From Candidatus Odyssella thessalonicensis L13 (GTDB lineage: Bacteria > Pseudomonadota > Alphaproteobacteria > Paracaedibacterales > Paracaedibacteraceae), in contig NZ_AEWF01000002.1 of assembly GCF_000190415.1 (NCBI RefSeq), positions 248,001 through 312,000 on the forward strand: 64,000 nucleotides of DNA, read 5' to 3'. Position 1 is the first letter of the stretch; every line of letters begins with the position of its first letter. The position numbers were made by a program, and so were the translations under genes. The notes beneath the pieces are model-generated. The model ran no database searches and was not told the origin of the DNA. It was given only the letters and a program-made list of their open reading frames with translations. This document shows, piece by piece, positions 9,247 through 17,248 of this stretch.

Positions 9247-9509
9247 TTAATGGAAGCATCTGCTTCTTCGGAAAGAGAAGATTCTACTTTTTGAGACGTG
9301 GTGATATATTCTTTGATCTCTGCCGATTGCGTTGCAGCCGTTAAGTTTTCTTGCTGGATACGGTCATGGATCTCTTTTCTTAAGATGCGCCGTGTATTAG
9401 GGTAATCAAAACTTAGTTTGACAATATTTCCCCTGATTTCTGATACTGTTAAAGTGATCTGATCATCAATAATAATTGATTCACCAATTTTACGCGTTAA
9501 AAACAACAT
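9198..9509 (-). CDS. csrA: Carbon storage regulator CsrA with extended C-terminal tail
   Basis: RNA-binding dimer that blocks translation of target mRNAs at GGA motifs, often flagellar ones. The core MLFLTRKIGESIIIDDQITLTV... matches CsrA. I start at 9509 because this Met is the family's first residue and is preceded by GAGGTT. An upstream in-frame start at 9569 would add 20 unrelated residues. The product is 103 aa, against 60-70 usual. After about residue 55 comes a polar tail rich in Ser, Glu and Gln, ending in KRAAK. The tail region overlaps the end of the convergent nuclease gene. It is divergent from flgB, fitting a role in flagellar control. Confidence 0.88.
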   Translation of the reverse strand: MLFLTRKIGESIIIDDQITLTVSEIRGNIVKLSFDYPNTRRILRKEIHDRIQQENLTAATQSAEIKEYITTSQKVESSLSEEADASINQSSSGLLQRGKRAAK

Positions 9510-9626
9510 TCTGAACCTCTGGTTCCCAGTAATTAGCCTTAAACAGCCATATTTACTAAATTTAAACATATTTTTAGCAAAAATTTAACTTAATTATTGG
9601 ATCCTGATTATGTAAGGAGAGAATTC

Positions 9627-9959
9627 ATGGCAATTCAAGGAAATGTACTCAACCAGCTGGTTAATAAAATGTCGTGGAATATTGCGCGTAATCAACGTTT
9701 AAATAGCAATATTGCAAACTTTGATGTGCCGGACTATAAGCGTGTTGACATCCAGCCTTTTACGAAATCTCTTCGCCATAATAATGCGGGCTCACCTAAT
9801 AGCGTCCATATAAAAGAGATCGCTACCCCAGCATTTGAAATGTCTCGTGAAACAGAAATGTTACAGTTAACAGAAAACGTTGCCAATTATCAAACCAACC
9901 TTAATTTGTTTAAGAAGTATTTAGGATTGATGAAAACGGTACTCGGTAGGGCAGGTTAA
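9627..9959 (+). CDS. flgB: Flagellar basal-body rod protein FlgB
   Basis: Proximal rod subunit of the flagellum. The protein is 110 aa with the N-terminal rod signature RNQRLNSNIANFDVPDYKR (the SANIAN...TPGYK motif class) and a C-terminal heptad-like helix (MLQLTENVANYQTNLNLFKK). I start at the ATG at 9627, preceded by a strong AAGGAGAG site. A TTG 30 bases upstream is in frame but has no such site. It begins the flgB-flgC-fliE operon. Confidence 0.93.
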   Translation: MAIQGNVLNQLVNKMSWNIARNQRLNSNIANFDVPDYKRVDIQPFTKSLRHNNAGSPNSVHIKEIATPAFEMSRETEMLQLTENVANYQTNLNLFKKYLGLMKTVLGRAG

Positions 9960-9961
9960 GA

Positions 9962-10387
9962 ATGATAAATGATACATCCAGTTTAAATCAGTCCCTTAAA
10001 TCGTCAGCAGCTGGCTTATCGGCCCAGAGTAAAAGATTGTTGGTTATATCGCAAAATATTGCCAATGCTGACTCAAAAGCTGCTGCACCGGGAATGGAAC
10101 CTTATCGCCGTAAAACCATAGCTTTAGGCGCAGAGAATGATTTAAGAACAGGAACATCCGTTGTCAAAGTAAAACGCATTGGTCGCGATCCATCAGCATT
10201 TAAGGAGGTATATGCCCCTCAAGATCCCGTTGCTGATGAACGGGGCTACGTTCAGATGCCAAACGTTAATCCTTTGGTAGAAATGGTTGATATGCAAGAA
10301 GCAAGTCTAAGTCACAGAGCAAATCTTCAAGCCTATGAGAAATCCCTCAAGATGATGGAAGATACCATTGGGTTGCTGAGGAATTAG
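9962..10387 (+). CDS. flgC: Flagellar basal-body rod protein FlgC
   Basis: Rod subunit next to FlgB. The protein is 141 aa, with the N-terminal motif SAAGLSAQSKRLLVISQNIANADS, a central variable domain, and the conserved NVNPLVEMVDMQEASLSHRANLQAYE ending. It starts 2 bases after the flgB stop, so the two are translationally coupled. Confidence 0.95.
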   Translation: MINDTSSLNQSLKSSAAGLSAQSKRLLVISQNIANADSKAAAPGMEPYRRKTIALGAENDLRTGTSVVKVKRIGRDPSAFKEVYAPQDPVADERGYVQMPNVNPLVEMVDMQEASLSHRANLQAYEKSLKMMEDTIGLLRN

Positions 10388-10398
10388 GAGAATAAATT

Positions 10399-10698
10399 AT
10401 GTCAATGATGGGCACCAGTTCGGTATTTAGCCAGTATAAAAAGATTGCTGCTATGACTGGAGCAGATAAAAAGGTTCAGGCTCCAGCTTTTAATGAACTT
10501 TTAGCGCAATCGTTAAAAGAGGCCAGTCATGCTGTCAAAGCTAATGAGCACATGGCAAAGCAGCAAGTTGTTGATCAAGTTGATCTGACAAAACTTACTA
10601 CAGATACAGCTAAGCTTGATGTCATGATCTCGACGGTCACGGCTTTAAGAGATAAAGTGATCAATGCCATCCAAGAGCTGCAAAAAATGCCAATTTAA
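10399..10698 (+). CDS. fliE: Flagellar hook-basal body protein FliE
   Basis: Links the MS ring (FliF) to the rod. The 99-aa protein has the FliE pattern: FNELLAQSLKEASHAVKANEHMAKQ, then VDLTKLTTDTAKLDVMISTVTALRDKVINAIQELQKMPI, ending at the usual position. The ribosome site TAGGAG lies 9 bases upstream of the start. In alphaproteobacteria fliE commonly follows flgBC, but no further flagellar gene follows here, so the remaining basal body and export genes must be elsewhere. Confidence 0.93.
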   Translation: MSMMGTSSVFSQYKKIAAMTGADKKVQAPAFNELLAQSLKEASHAVKANEHMAKQQVVDQVDLTKLTTDTAKLDVMISTVTALRDKVINAIQELQKMPI

Positions 10699-11274
10699 AG
10701 TGTTGTCATTTTAAACATATGCCACAGTGACCTTGCAGTCATTATTGATTTTTGCTCAGCTCTTAATAGAGTAAAGGATGCTACTAATTTAGAATATTGA
10801 GTGACTATGCCCCATGAACAGAAGGGACCTACAATGGATAAAATTTAATTATGATTAGCAATTAACACGCCTGAAGAAACAAGTTTTTACTTAGCAGCCG
10901 TTGATGCAGAAATAGCAAAATATGGTGGTAGACTATTTATAACCTGATGCCAGCCCGCTAATATTACCGGTCGCTTCTAGGCTTGGTTCTGGGTTGCACT
11001 GCTAAGCCATCGAGCTATCTGGTAAGCAGAGGCTATTAACTTAGTGATGCATTTATATTCGTCTAACCTTAGCAGAGCAAAGCCGAACAACCACACGTGG
11101 TTAAAGATAGGCTGCTAAATTGGTAAGCATAATTGTATGTTGATCTAAATCCAAAATAGAGACTAGTTTACGCTACTCCATAAAATTAGGGGAATTTCTT
11201 AAGAATCGGCAGCGACAGTGATAAAAAAAGACCCTTCACATAATACTAAAGAGAAGAGGCTTCATATTATCTTC
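10699..11274. other. Long intergenic region with gene remnant
   Basis: Apart from the DUF1330-like fragment at 10861-10947, this 576-base stretch holds no intact frame, tRNA or repeat that I can see. It lies between fliE and the convergent Sel1-repeat gene and looks like eroded coding DNA. Confidence 0.5.
10861..10947 (+). pseudogene. DUF1330-like gene remnant
   Basis: The frame from 10861 reads INTPEETSFYLAAVDAEIAK followed by YGGRLFIT and a stop. This resembles the conserved core of DUF1330 proteins (a T-D-P-E-x-Y-x-x-Y start, then A-Y-G-G-R-F-L-V). Immediately upstream in the same frame are stop codons (TAA and TGA between 10840 and 10855), and the typical C-terminal half is not found. 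I read it as a decayed gene; the match is short and made by eye. Confidence 0.35.
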
Positions 11275-12765
11275 TTATTTGCTTGAGAAGCCAGGGCGAA
11301 TGCTCACTAATTTCTTGTTTCTTAAATAGATACAGTCTCTTAATAGTTGAAGAAGACCATTCTTGATTTTCTCTAAAATTACCAACTGTTTGTCTAAAGA
11401 TTTAAGTGATGAGCGGCATTGATCGAGAGCTTTCTTATATAATACTTTTTCGCTTAAGTAGTGAATGAGCTTTTTAGGCCTAACCTCGGTTATCTCTCGC
11501 AGGGAAATCTCCATAAGAGATGGCTTAATACTTTCAGCAGAAATTCCATCCCTTTTTACTTCCTTAAGAATTTCCTGTTGCTGCGTCTCTGTGTCCTTAG
11601 AACTTGTCTCTTTAATGACTTGGATTAGCTTATCAAGTTTTACAATTTTAGCTTTGAAATCCTTAAGGGCTTTCTTCTCCACTTCTATCGCTTTTCTAAT
11701 TTTTTTATGGACGTATTTGTAATTCTCCGGACTTGATAATAGTTCCTGATCTAAGAGTTTATATAATAGATCACCACCGCTAACAGCCTCTTTACCTATA
11801 CAAGCCAAACTGTATAGAAAAGGGTATATCCTAAAGAAGGAGGACCCGTTAGGAGAGGCGTGCAAATAGTTTTTGGGCACATTTTTAAAAGAGACCATAA
11901 ATCCAGACTCATTAAAAGATTTAATCACTCTCAATACCGCAATGCTGAAATCTACTAATGATTGATGAAAAGCTGCTTGGTCTGGATTATCTATCCTGCC
12001 TACCCCAAAACCAGGCCTATTAAGCTCAGCTTTCAGCCCATTTTTGGCAATAAAATACTCGGCCAACCCAGTTAGATGATTAATATCTTTTAAAAATTGA
12101 TGCCCATTAGACCCTCCTCGATCTTGTAGAGGACCAAGTATATTACACAGCCCCTTATTGGCCTTAGGGGTATTGCTCTGGACGTAATATCCTACTGCTT
12201 CTTTAAGATCAAGCTTTACACCATAGCCATTATGGTAAAACAGACCGAGATAATACTGTGCGCGTACATGGTCCTGGTCAGCTGCTTGTTGATACCATGA
12301 AACAGCTTCTTTAAGATTTACCTCTACACTAAGGCCCTTATGATAAAACTTGCCCATTCTGTATTGTGCATCGGAGTGACTCTTCTCAGCTGCTCTGTGA
12401 TACCATAGGATAGCTTTATCTAAGTTTTGGGCAACCAGATTGCCTTCTTGATAAGCTTTAGCTAAGTCTATTTGAGCTTGAAGATTGCCAGCTGTTGCTT
12501 GCAGGAGAAGTGTTTTAAATTTGCTTTTTTCTGTGCCAAGGTGTGCTTTCATAATAAGCCTATTTCCCTCAGAAAGATTACCTGGGGCTGCCGCTTCTAT
12601 CCTGTCCGTGTTAGATTTAAAAAAGTCGGGGTTTTCTGAAATCATTGAGCTATGGGGAAGGGGCGCTGCTTTTGAGCTTTCAGAAGCCTCCATTACTATT
12701 CCGGGCTGTATGAAAATAGAAGAAACGACTGCCCTACTCATCATTCTTCTTATTATTTTTATCAT
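11275..12765 (-). CDS. Exported Sel1-repeat protein
   Basis: A 496-aa protein. The N-terminus (MIKIIRRMMSRAVVSSIFI...) looks like an export signal, and the ATG at 12765 is backed by AAGGGG. About residues 85-205 hold three Sel1/TPR-like repeats with the A-x-x-x-L-G/A-x-x-Y-x-x-G pattern (QIDLAKAYQEG, AQYRMGKFYHKG, AQYYLGLFYHNGYG), each ending in A-v-x-W/Y-Y. The remaining 290 residues are unrecognised, with Lys/Glu-rich coiled-coil-like segments near 340-470. Sel1 repeats bind partner proteins and are frequent in secreted factors of intracellular bacteria. No specific role can be read. Confidence 0.8.
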   Translation of the reverse strand: MIKIIRRMMSRAVVSSIFIQPGIVMEASESSKAAPLPHSSMISENPDFFKSNTDRIEAAAPGNLSEGNRLIMKAHLGTEKSKFKTLLLQATAGNLQAQIDLAKAYQEGNLVAQNLDKAILWYHRAAEKSHSDAQYRMGKFYHKGLSVEVNLKEAVSWYQQAADQDHVRAQYYLGLFYHNGYGVKLDLKEAVGYYVQSNTPKANKGLCNILGPLQDRGGSNGHQFLKDINHLTGLAEYFIAKNGLKAELNRPGFGVGRIDNPDQAAFHQSLVDFSIAVLRVIKSFNESGFMVSFKNVPKNYLHASPNGSSFFRIYPFLYSLACIGKEAVSGGDLLYKLLDQELLSSPENYKYVHKKIRKAIEVEKKALKDFKAKIVKLDKLIQVIKETSSKDTETQQQEILKEVKRDGISAESIKPSLMEISLREITEVRPKKLIHYLSEKVLYKKALDQCRSSLKSLDKQLVILEKIKNGLLQLLRDCIYLRNKKLVSIRPGFSSK

Positions 12766-13080
12766 GGAGCCCCTTTAGAATTTACAGAATAGATTATTCA
12801 GATTTTGTATATTAATATTTAAGTGTAAAAGCAAGGTTATAATTTCGCTTATAAGTACTTCTAGTGCTGCTTCTTTTATCTATAAGAAATAAGACCAGCT
12901 CTGGAAGGCTTTTATTAGGCTTTTTAAAGAGGAGGCTTTCTGCCTGCGAGACTTATTTAGAGTAATTAGCGGCTTATTTTATGAAGCAAGGGCGTATAAA
13001 ATATCTTAAGATCTCACCTAGTTAACCTTATTATTTAATGTAATTTTAAATTAATTGCGCTTGATTGTGGAGTTTTACCA
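12766..13080. other. Divergent intergenic region, 315 bases
   Basis: AT-rich region between the divergent Sel1-repeat and CPBP protease genes. Apart from the ribosome sites at each end (AAGGGG for the left gene and GTGGAG for the right one) I see no convincing feature. Promoters for both genes should lie here. Confidence 0.35.
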
Positions 13081-13956
13081 GTGAATCACTTAACTCAAGT
13101 AGGGCCGATTCTCATTCTCTCTGTCCCAATGATTTGTTGCTGGTTTTTGCGGTGCGGTGTGGCAGGTTGGGTCGCTATTTTAAGCTTCCTTATCCTATCT
13201 CAAGCAAAATATATTAATGGTGGGGCGGTGTTAACGATAACAAGTATAGCGGCCTTAGCGACCCTTTATTACCATCTATTGGAAGGTCTGCCCAAATTGA
13301 TAGTTGGTATACTGTTGAGTATACTCTGTTTTTGGTGCTATGTGCATTGGATGCCTGGATTTGGCAACTATATTATCGCTGATCATATTCATCTAAGTCC
13401 CCGATCTTCGGCTTGCACAATTTACGTTAACATGGATAAAGCCTGCATTGCTCTCATTCTGCTTCTATTTATAGGAGGGCTCAATCAATCGATGCAGCAG
13501 TGGTTGATAACCTTTAAATTTATACCGTTGTCCCTAGGGATCATTTGTTTGATTTTAATCGGCAGTGCTTATGCGGCCAACTATATTGCCTTTGATCCTA
13601 AACTACCGACTCTCTTATGGTGGTGGATCCCGCTTAATCTTCTATTTGTTTGTGTGGCCGAGGAAGTATTTTATCGAGGATTCATCCAAACTGAACTTGC
13701 TGAAGCCTTCAAATCTTTTTCCGGTGGGGCTTACTTAGCTATTTTAATTTCTGCCGTAATCTTTGGGGCAGCCCATTACACGGGTGGCTTTGCCTTTATG
13801 CTTCTGTCAACGTTAGCAGGAATCGGCTATGGTTATATTTTCTTTAAAAGCCAGCACCTAGAAACAGCAATCGTTGTGCATTTCCTAGTGAATCTGATCC
13901 ACCTTGTCTTATTTAGTTATCCATCTTTAAACCAAAAAATAATAATGGCTCCTTAA
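13081..13956 (+). CDS. CPBP-family intramembrane metalloprotease
   Basis: A 291-aa polytopic membrane protein. The C-terminal half carries the three CPBP (CAAX protease/bacteriocin-processing, Abi) motifs: EEVFYRG (near 194-200), a second His in FGAAHYTGG, and HFLVNLIH with the final His and Asn. These residues bind the zinc within the membrane. The start is GTG at 13081, with GGAG eight bases before it. Family members cleave substrates in the membrane, including prenylated proteins and peptide precursors. The substrate here is unknown and the gene stands alone. Confidence 0.88.
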   Translation: MNHLTQVGPILILSVPMICCWFLRCGVAGWVAILSFLILSQAKYINGGAVLTITSIAALATLYYHLLEGLPKLIVGILLSILCFWCYVHWMPGFGNYIIADHIHLSPRSSACTIYVNMDKACIALILLLFIGGLNQSMQQWLITFKFIPLSLGIICLILIGSAYAANYIAFDPKLPTLLWWWIPLNLLFVCVAEEVFYRGFIQTELAEAFKSFSGGAYLAILISAVIFGAAHYTGGFAFMLLSTLAGIGYGYIFFKSQHLETAIVVHFLVNLIHLVLFSYPSLNQKIIMAP

Positions 13957-14127
13957 ACTCAGGAGTCTTCAAATGCTAAGGGTAATAGACTAAGGGCGTA
14001 CAATAAATGCCCTGTAAGAGCCATAAAGTTGTTAATCCTTTGTTGATTGCTTCACTAGACATGCCTAGACTAACCTTAGATATTCATGCGATAATAACAT
14101 TAAAAGAAGATATTTGTTGAGGTCACT

Positions 14128-14475
14128 ATGGATCTGGGAACACGTTTGTTTACTTGGTGGCGTGGTCAATTTATTGGTGAAGATGAATTTGGCAACCGCT
14201 ATTATCAGGATAAAAAAAAGAATGCACGCGGCATTTATCGGCGCTGGGTTTTGTATAAAGGCGATGTGGAGGCTTCTAAAATACCTGCTGATTGGCATGG
14301 ATGGATTCACCATATCAACCCTGAACCGCCCCAGCCGCGAAAGCGTTATTACTGGGAAAAGACCCATCACCGCAATCTGACGGGTACCCGTTACGCCTAT
14401 CGTCCGCAGGGGCTGAAAGATAACGGTTATACCCCTAAAAAAAGCTATCAAGCTTGGTCGCCTGATACTTTATAG
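14128..14475 (+). CDS. NDUFA12-family complex I accessory subunit
   Basis: A 115-aa protein of the NADH:ubiquinone oxidoreductase 17.2 kDa subunit family (NDUFA12/B17.2). Visible motifs are LFTWWRGQFIGEDEFGNRYY, RRWVLYKGDVEASKIPADWH, GWIHH and KTHHRNLTGT. In mitochondria and alphaproteobacteria it is a peripheral complex I subunit. GAGGT precedes the ATG. The nuo operon itself is not in the window. It faces the CinA-type gene tail to tail with only 4 bases between stops. Confidence 0.93.
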   Translation: MDLGTRLFTWWRGQFIGEDEFGNRYYQDKKKNARGIYRRWVLYKGDVEASKIPADWHGWIHHINPEPPQPRKRYYWEKTHHRNLTGTRYAYRPQGLKDNGYTPKKSYQAWSPDTL

Positions 14476-14479
14476 ATCG

Positions 14480-15229
14480 TTATTTAGACTCTTCAATCTC
14501 TAGGGTGTGGCCGCGGTGGGTTATCATAGCGCAGATGGCGTTAACTGCTTGAGTAATAATATTCTGATCAGTTCCGCGCACCACTAGACTGACACCAAAT
14601 CGCCCACCTGGCAGAAATGAGGGATAGCTACCAATATCAACCTGCTGAAATTGGTTTTGGATACCTTCTAAATCCTGAGCAATATCATTTTCAAAAACTG
14701 AACTTTTGACAGTTTTGCTGTAATAAGGCTGGCCTGTGCGCAGTTTTGGGATCAGAGTGTCAAACATGGCCTGCATAACTTTTGGCACCCCTGCTAAACA
14801 GAAAACATTTTCAACTTGAAAGCCGGGCGCGCCACTCACGGGATTGCTAATAAGCTGGGCTCTCTCCGGAACGCGAGCCATCCTCAGTCTGGTTTCATTT
14901 ATCCGCTCCTGATAATAGTCTCTCAATATCTGCTCAGCCGTTTTGTCGATAATTAGGTCGCGGTTGAAAGCTTTAGCGATACTAGCCGCTGTAATATCAT
15001 CATGGGTGGCGCCAATGCCTCCAGTTGTAAACAGATAATCATAAGTATTCGCTAACGACTGAGCAGAGTTGATAATCATCGCTTCCAAGTCAGGAATAAC
15101 TCGGACTTCCTTTAGACAAATGCCAATTGTACTCAGTCTTTTAGCAATAAAATTGATATTGGTATCTTGGGTTCTTCCCGATAGGACTTCATTACCAATG
15201 ATAAGAATGGCGGCTGTTGGATTCTGCAT
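14480..15229 (-). CDS. CinA/MoaB-type molybdopterin-binding-fold protein
   Basis: A 249-aa protein with the competence/damage-inducible protein A N-terminal domain. Visible are AAILIIGNEVLSGRTQDTN at the N-terminus, LFTTGGIGATHDDIT near residues 84-99, and GAPGFQVENVFCLAGVPKVM. It lacks the C-terminal CinA nicotinamide-nucleotide deamidase domain, so it is the short form typical of alphaproteobacteria. The exact substrate is not known. The start at 15229 has an AGAGGAT site upstream. Confidence 0.88.
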   Translation of the reverse strand: MQNPTAAILIIGNEVLSGRTQDTNINFIAKRLSTIGICLKEVRVIPDLEAMIINSAQSLANTYDYLFTTGGIGATHDDITAASIAKAFNRDLIIDKTAEQILRDYYQERINETRLRMARVPERAQLISNPVSGAPGFQVENVFCLAGVPKVMQAMFDTLIPKLRTGQPYYSKTVKSSVFENDIAQDLEGIQNQFQQVDIGSYPSFLPGGRFGVSLVVRGTDQNIITQAVNAICAMITHRGHTLEIEESK

Positions 15230-15481
15230 CGTTAATTCTCGTTATCCTCTATGAAACTAAAATTTGTGCACTTATCATACCGTTAAACTTAGCTGTAAAA
15301 GCAATAATTTTGAGTTAATTTTTAACTTGAGCCCTAAAACGCGGAAACTTTCATAAAATCGGCTTTCATTTTGGGGCAAATTTTTAAATTTAAAGTGCTT
15401 TCCCGCCCAGATTATCGCAATATAAGCCCTATTAAGGGAGATTGATTCTCCTTTTTGATAATTTTAAGGATAGGCTTTTCA

Positions 15482-16177
15482 ATGAAATTTGCTCACCCCC
15501 TTGTAACCGGGAAATTGATCAAAAGGTATAAAAGGTTTCTTACCGACGTTCTATTAGATTCTGGAGAAGAAGTCACAGCCCATTGCACCAGTACAGGGGC
15601 GTTGTTAGGGTTGTTGACTGCTGATGCCCCTGTCTGGTTAAGCCCAGCCACGAATCCAGAGCGAAAACTTAAGTATACCTGGGAGATGGTTGAAAGTGAG
15701 GGGGTTAAAGTAGGGGTAAATACCTCGCATCCCAATAATCTGGTCGCTGAAGCAATTAAGGATGACATTATCCCCGAGTTAAAAGGGTACAATAAAATGC
15801 GACGCGAAGTTAAGTATGGCCAGAACTCACGCATTGATTTGCTATTAGAAGAGGGATCCCAGCCGCCCTGTTATGTCGAAGTTAAGAATGTCCACTTGCG
15901 CCGCCAAGGACAAGCTGAGTTCCCTGATGCTGTAACCGAGCGCGGGGCTAAACATTTAAGGGAGATGGCGGAGCTGGTGCAGCAAGGATTACGGGCAGCC
16001 ATGGTCTATGTGGTGCAACGCGATGATTGTGATGTTTTTGATTTTGCGCGTGATATTGATCCTGTCTATGCGCAAACGGCAGCTTCAGCCTTTGCGGCTG
16101 GTGTAGAAGCATATGTTTATGCCTGCGATATGCAAGAACAGGGGATTCGCCTTTATCGGCCACTGCATATAAAGTAA
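15482..16177 (+). CDS. sfsA: DNA/RNA nuclease SfsA
   Basis: A 231-aa protein of the sugar-fermentation-stimulation (SfsA) family, now viewed as a PD-(D/E)XK-fold nuclease and nucleic acid binder. Visible motifs: KFAHPLVTGKLIKRYKRFL, VTAHCTSTGALLGL, SRIDLLLEE, then CYVEVKNVHL, which is the D...E-x-K active-site pattern, and FPDAVTERGAKHL. I start at the ATG at 15482, with AAGGA 11 bases before it. A longer in-frame start would add nine residues not seen in the family. Confidence 0.93.
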   Translation: MKFAHPLVTGKLIKRYKRFLTDVLLDSGEEVTAHCTSTGALLGLLTADAPVWLSPATNPERKLKYTWEMVESEGVKVGVNTSHPNNLVAEAIKDDIIPELKGYNKMRREVKYGQNSRIDLLLEEGSQPPCYVEVKNVHLRRQGQAEFPDAVTERGAKHLREMAELVQQGLRAAMVYVVQRDDCDVFDFARDIDPVYAQTAASAFAAGVEAYVYACDMQEQGIRLYRPLHIK

Positions 16178-16238
16178 GCTTCTGAAAAATTTTGATTAAA
16201 GGTGCGGGGAGGTTAGAGAGCGGCACAGCAGAATAAAG

Positions 16239-16261
16239 AAGGGAGATCTTTCTTCTCCCTT
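16239..16261. terminator. Hairpin between convergent genes
   Basis: A perfect 8-bp stem (AAGGGAGA/TCTCCCTT) with a 7-base loop lies after sfsA and before the end of the convergent 16332-16928 gene. Neither side has a long T-run, so it may be a weak bidirectional terminator or only an mRNA end-protecting hairpin. Confidence 0.35.
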
Positions 16262-16331
16262 GTCCATAAAAGTGCTTTAGCGTGCTTCTATTAAAATAGA
16301 GGCAGTAAAGCTTTTATCTTCTTTAAGCTGC

Positions 16332-16928
16332 TTAGAGCAGCGCTATTAATTGGTCGGTAAATTCAACAGCACCGTCGACCCAACTATAGCAATAGACACC
16401 GGCTTTATAAGCAGAGATAAAGGGAGCGCTTACTAAGAGCGCAAGCAGATATTTGCACGAATTATTTCTATTTGTCCCATCAATCAGGTAAAGGTTAGAC
16501 CCAAAAAGCGCATATTTTGCACTCATCACAGGGGTGGCGGCTAAGCCGGCTATTCCTCCAGCCGCGCCGCCAAGAACGATGGCAACACTACCAAAGGTCA
16601 CCTTAAAGCACGTTTTGGTGATCGTTCTCAGAGAGGACGTATAATGATGCGCCTGAGAAGCATAACCTGGATTACCTATGTTCTCCTCATTCGAGTGATC
16701 CGGATAAAAGACTTCAGAAGTAAGAAATATAGCTTCACTAGGATGACGTTTATGTCGCTTTCGCAGCGGAGGATAACTTGACTCTGATTGTAAACATTCC
16801 TGCTCTAAAGCTTGAGTCTGCAGATTTCTAATGGTAGCAGTATCAGCAGAGGAAAAGGGGCCAGTTTCTGACGTTTGGCCGGACGCAATGGTAAATGTAA
16901 GCAGTGCTAAGTTTAATAATAATTTCAT
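16332..16928 (-). CDS. Exported protein of unknown function with Gly-rich membrane segment
   Basis: A 198-aa protein with a good signal peptide (MKLLLNLALLTFTIASG) and a strong GGAG site before its ATG. The mature N-terminal half is polar and includes a compact basic run, LRKRHKRHP (near 55-63). The second half has a Gly/Ala-rich hydrophobic stretch with GxxxG spacing (SVAIVLGGAAGGIAGLAAT, about 113-131) and another hydrophobic segment near 160-175. It matches no family I know. Both it and the next leftward gene are exported and unrecognised, so this stretch looks like an accessory cluster. An effector role is conjecture. Confidence 0.65.
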   Translation of the reverse strand: MKLLLNLALLTFTIASGQTSETGPFSSADTATIRNLQTQALEQECLQSESSYPPLRKRHKRHPSEAIFLTSEVFYPDHSNEENIGNPGYASQAHHYTSSLRTITKTCFKVTFGSVAIVLGGAAGGIAGLAATPVMSAKYALFGSNLYLIDGTNRNNSCKYLLALLVSAPFISAYKAGVYCYSWVDGAVEFTDQLIALL

Positions 16929-17248
16929 AAATGCTCCTGTTTAAAAACCGATTAGTGATCGAAGCAATAAGCATACTCTTAATAGTCCTCAGTATTTCTC
17001 TGCCGCGCGCAGCTTTGAGCAAGAAATATTGGCTACTATATAAAATTTAAATAAAATTAAAAACAAAAGATAGATAATTGTAAGATTGGGGACCTAAGTA
17101 AAGGGGGAAGAGTTCTAATCTTTAATTGGGATAAAGGAAAATACAATGTTCAACTGAGATAAGAAAAACTCTGCCGTTAACGGCAGAGTATAAAGGAGAT
17201 CAGAGTCTCTCCTAGCTAATCTGTGAGAGCTTATAAAAATGCCAGGGC
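16929..17248. other. Intergenic region with terminator
   Basis: About 320 AT-rich bases between two leftward genes. The only clear element is the palindromic terminator at 17162-17189. The promoter of the 16332-16928 gene should lie to the left of it, but no convincing hexamers stand out. Confidence 0.4.
17162..17189 (-). terminator. Rho-independent terminator (perfect palindrome)
   Basis: A perfect palindrome (ACTCTGCCGTT and its complement) at 17168-17189 is followed, reading leftward, by TTTTT. It sits about 60 bases after the stop of the 17249-18520 gene and is a good intrinsic terminator for it. Confidence 0.75.

Noticed and set aside
9597-9626. TTG-started N-terminal extension of flgB
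   Set aside because: The ATG at 9627 has a strong ribosome site and matches the family start.
10699-11274. tRNA or small RNA in the gap after fliE
   Set aside because: No cloverleaf or T-loop signature was found by eye; the region looks like decayed coding DNA.
14065-14451. Leftward 128-codon frame over the NDUFA12 gene
   Set aside because: The opposite strand encodes a clear NDUFA12 protein with a ribosome site.
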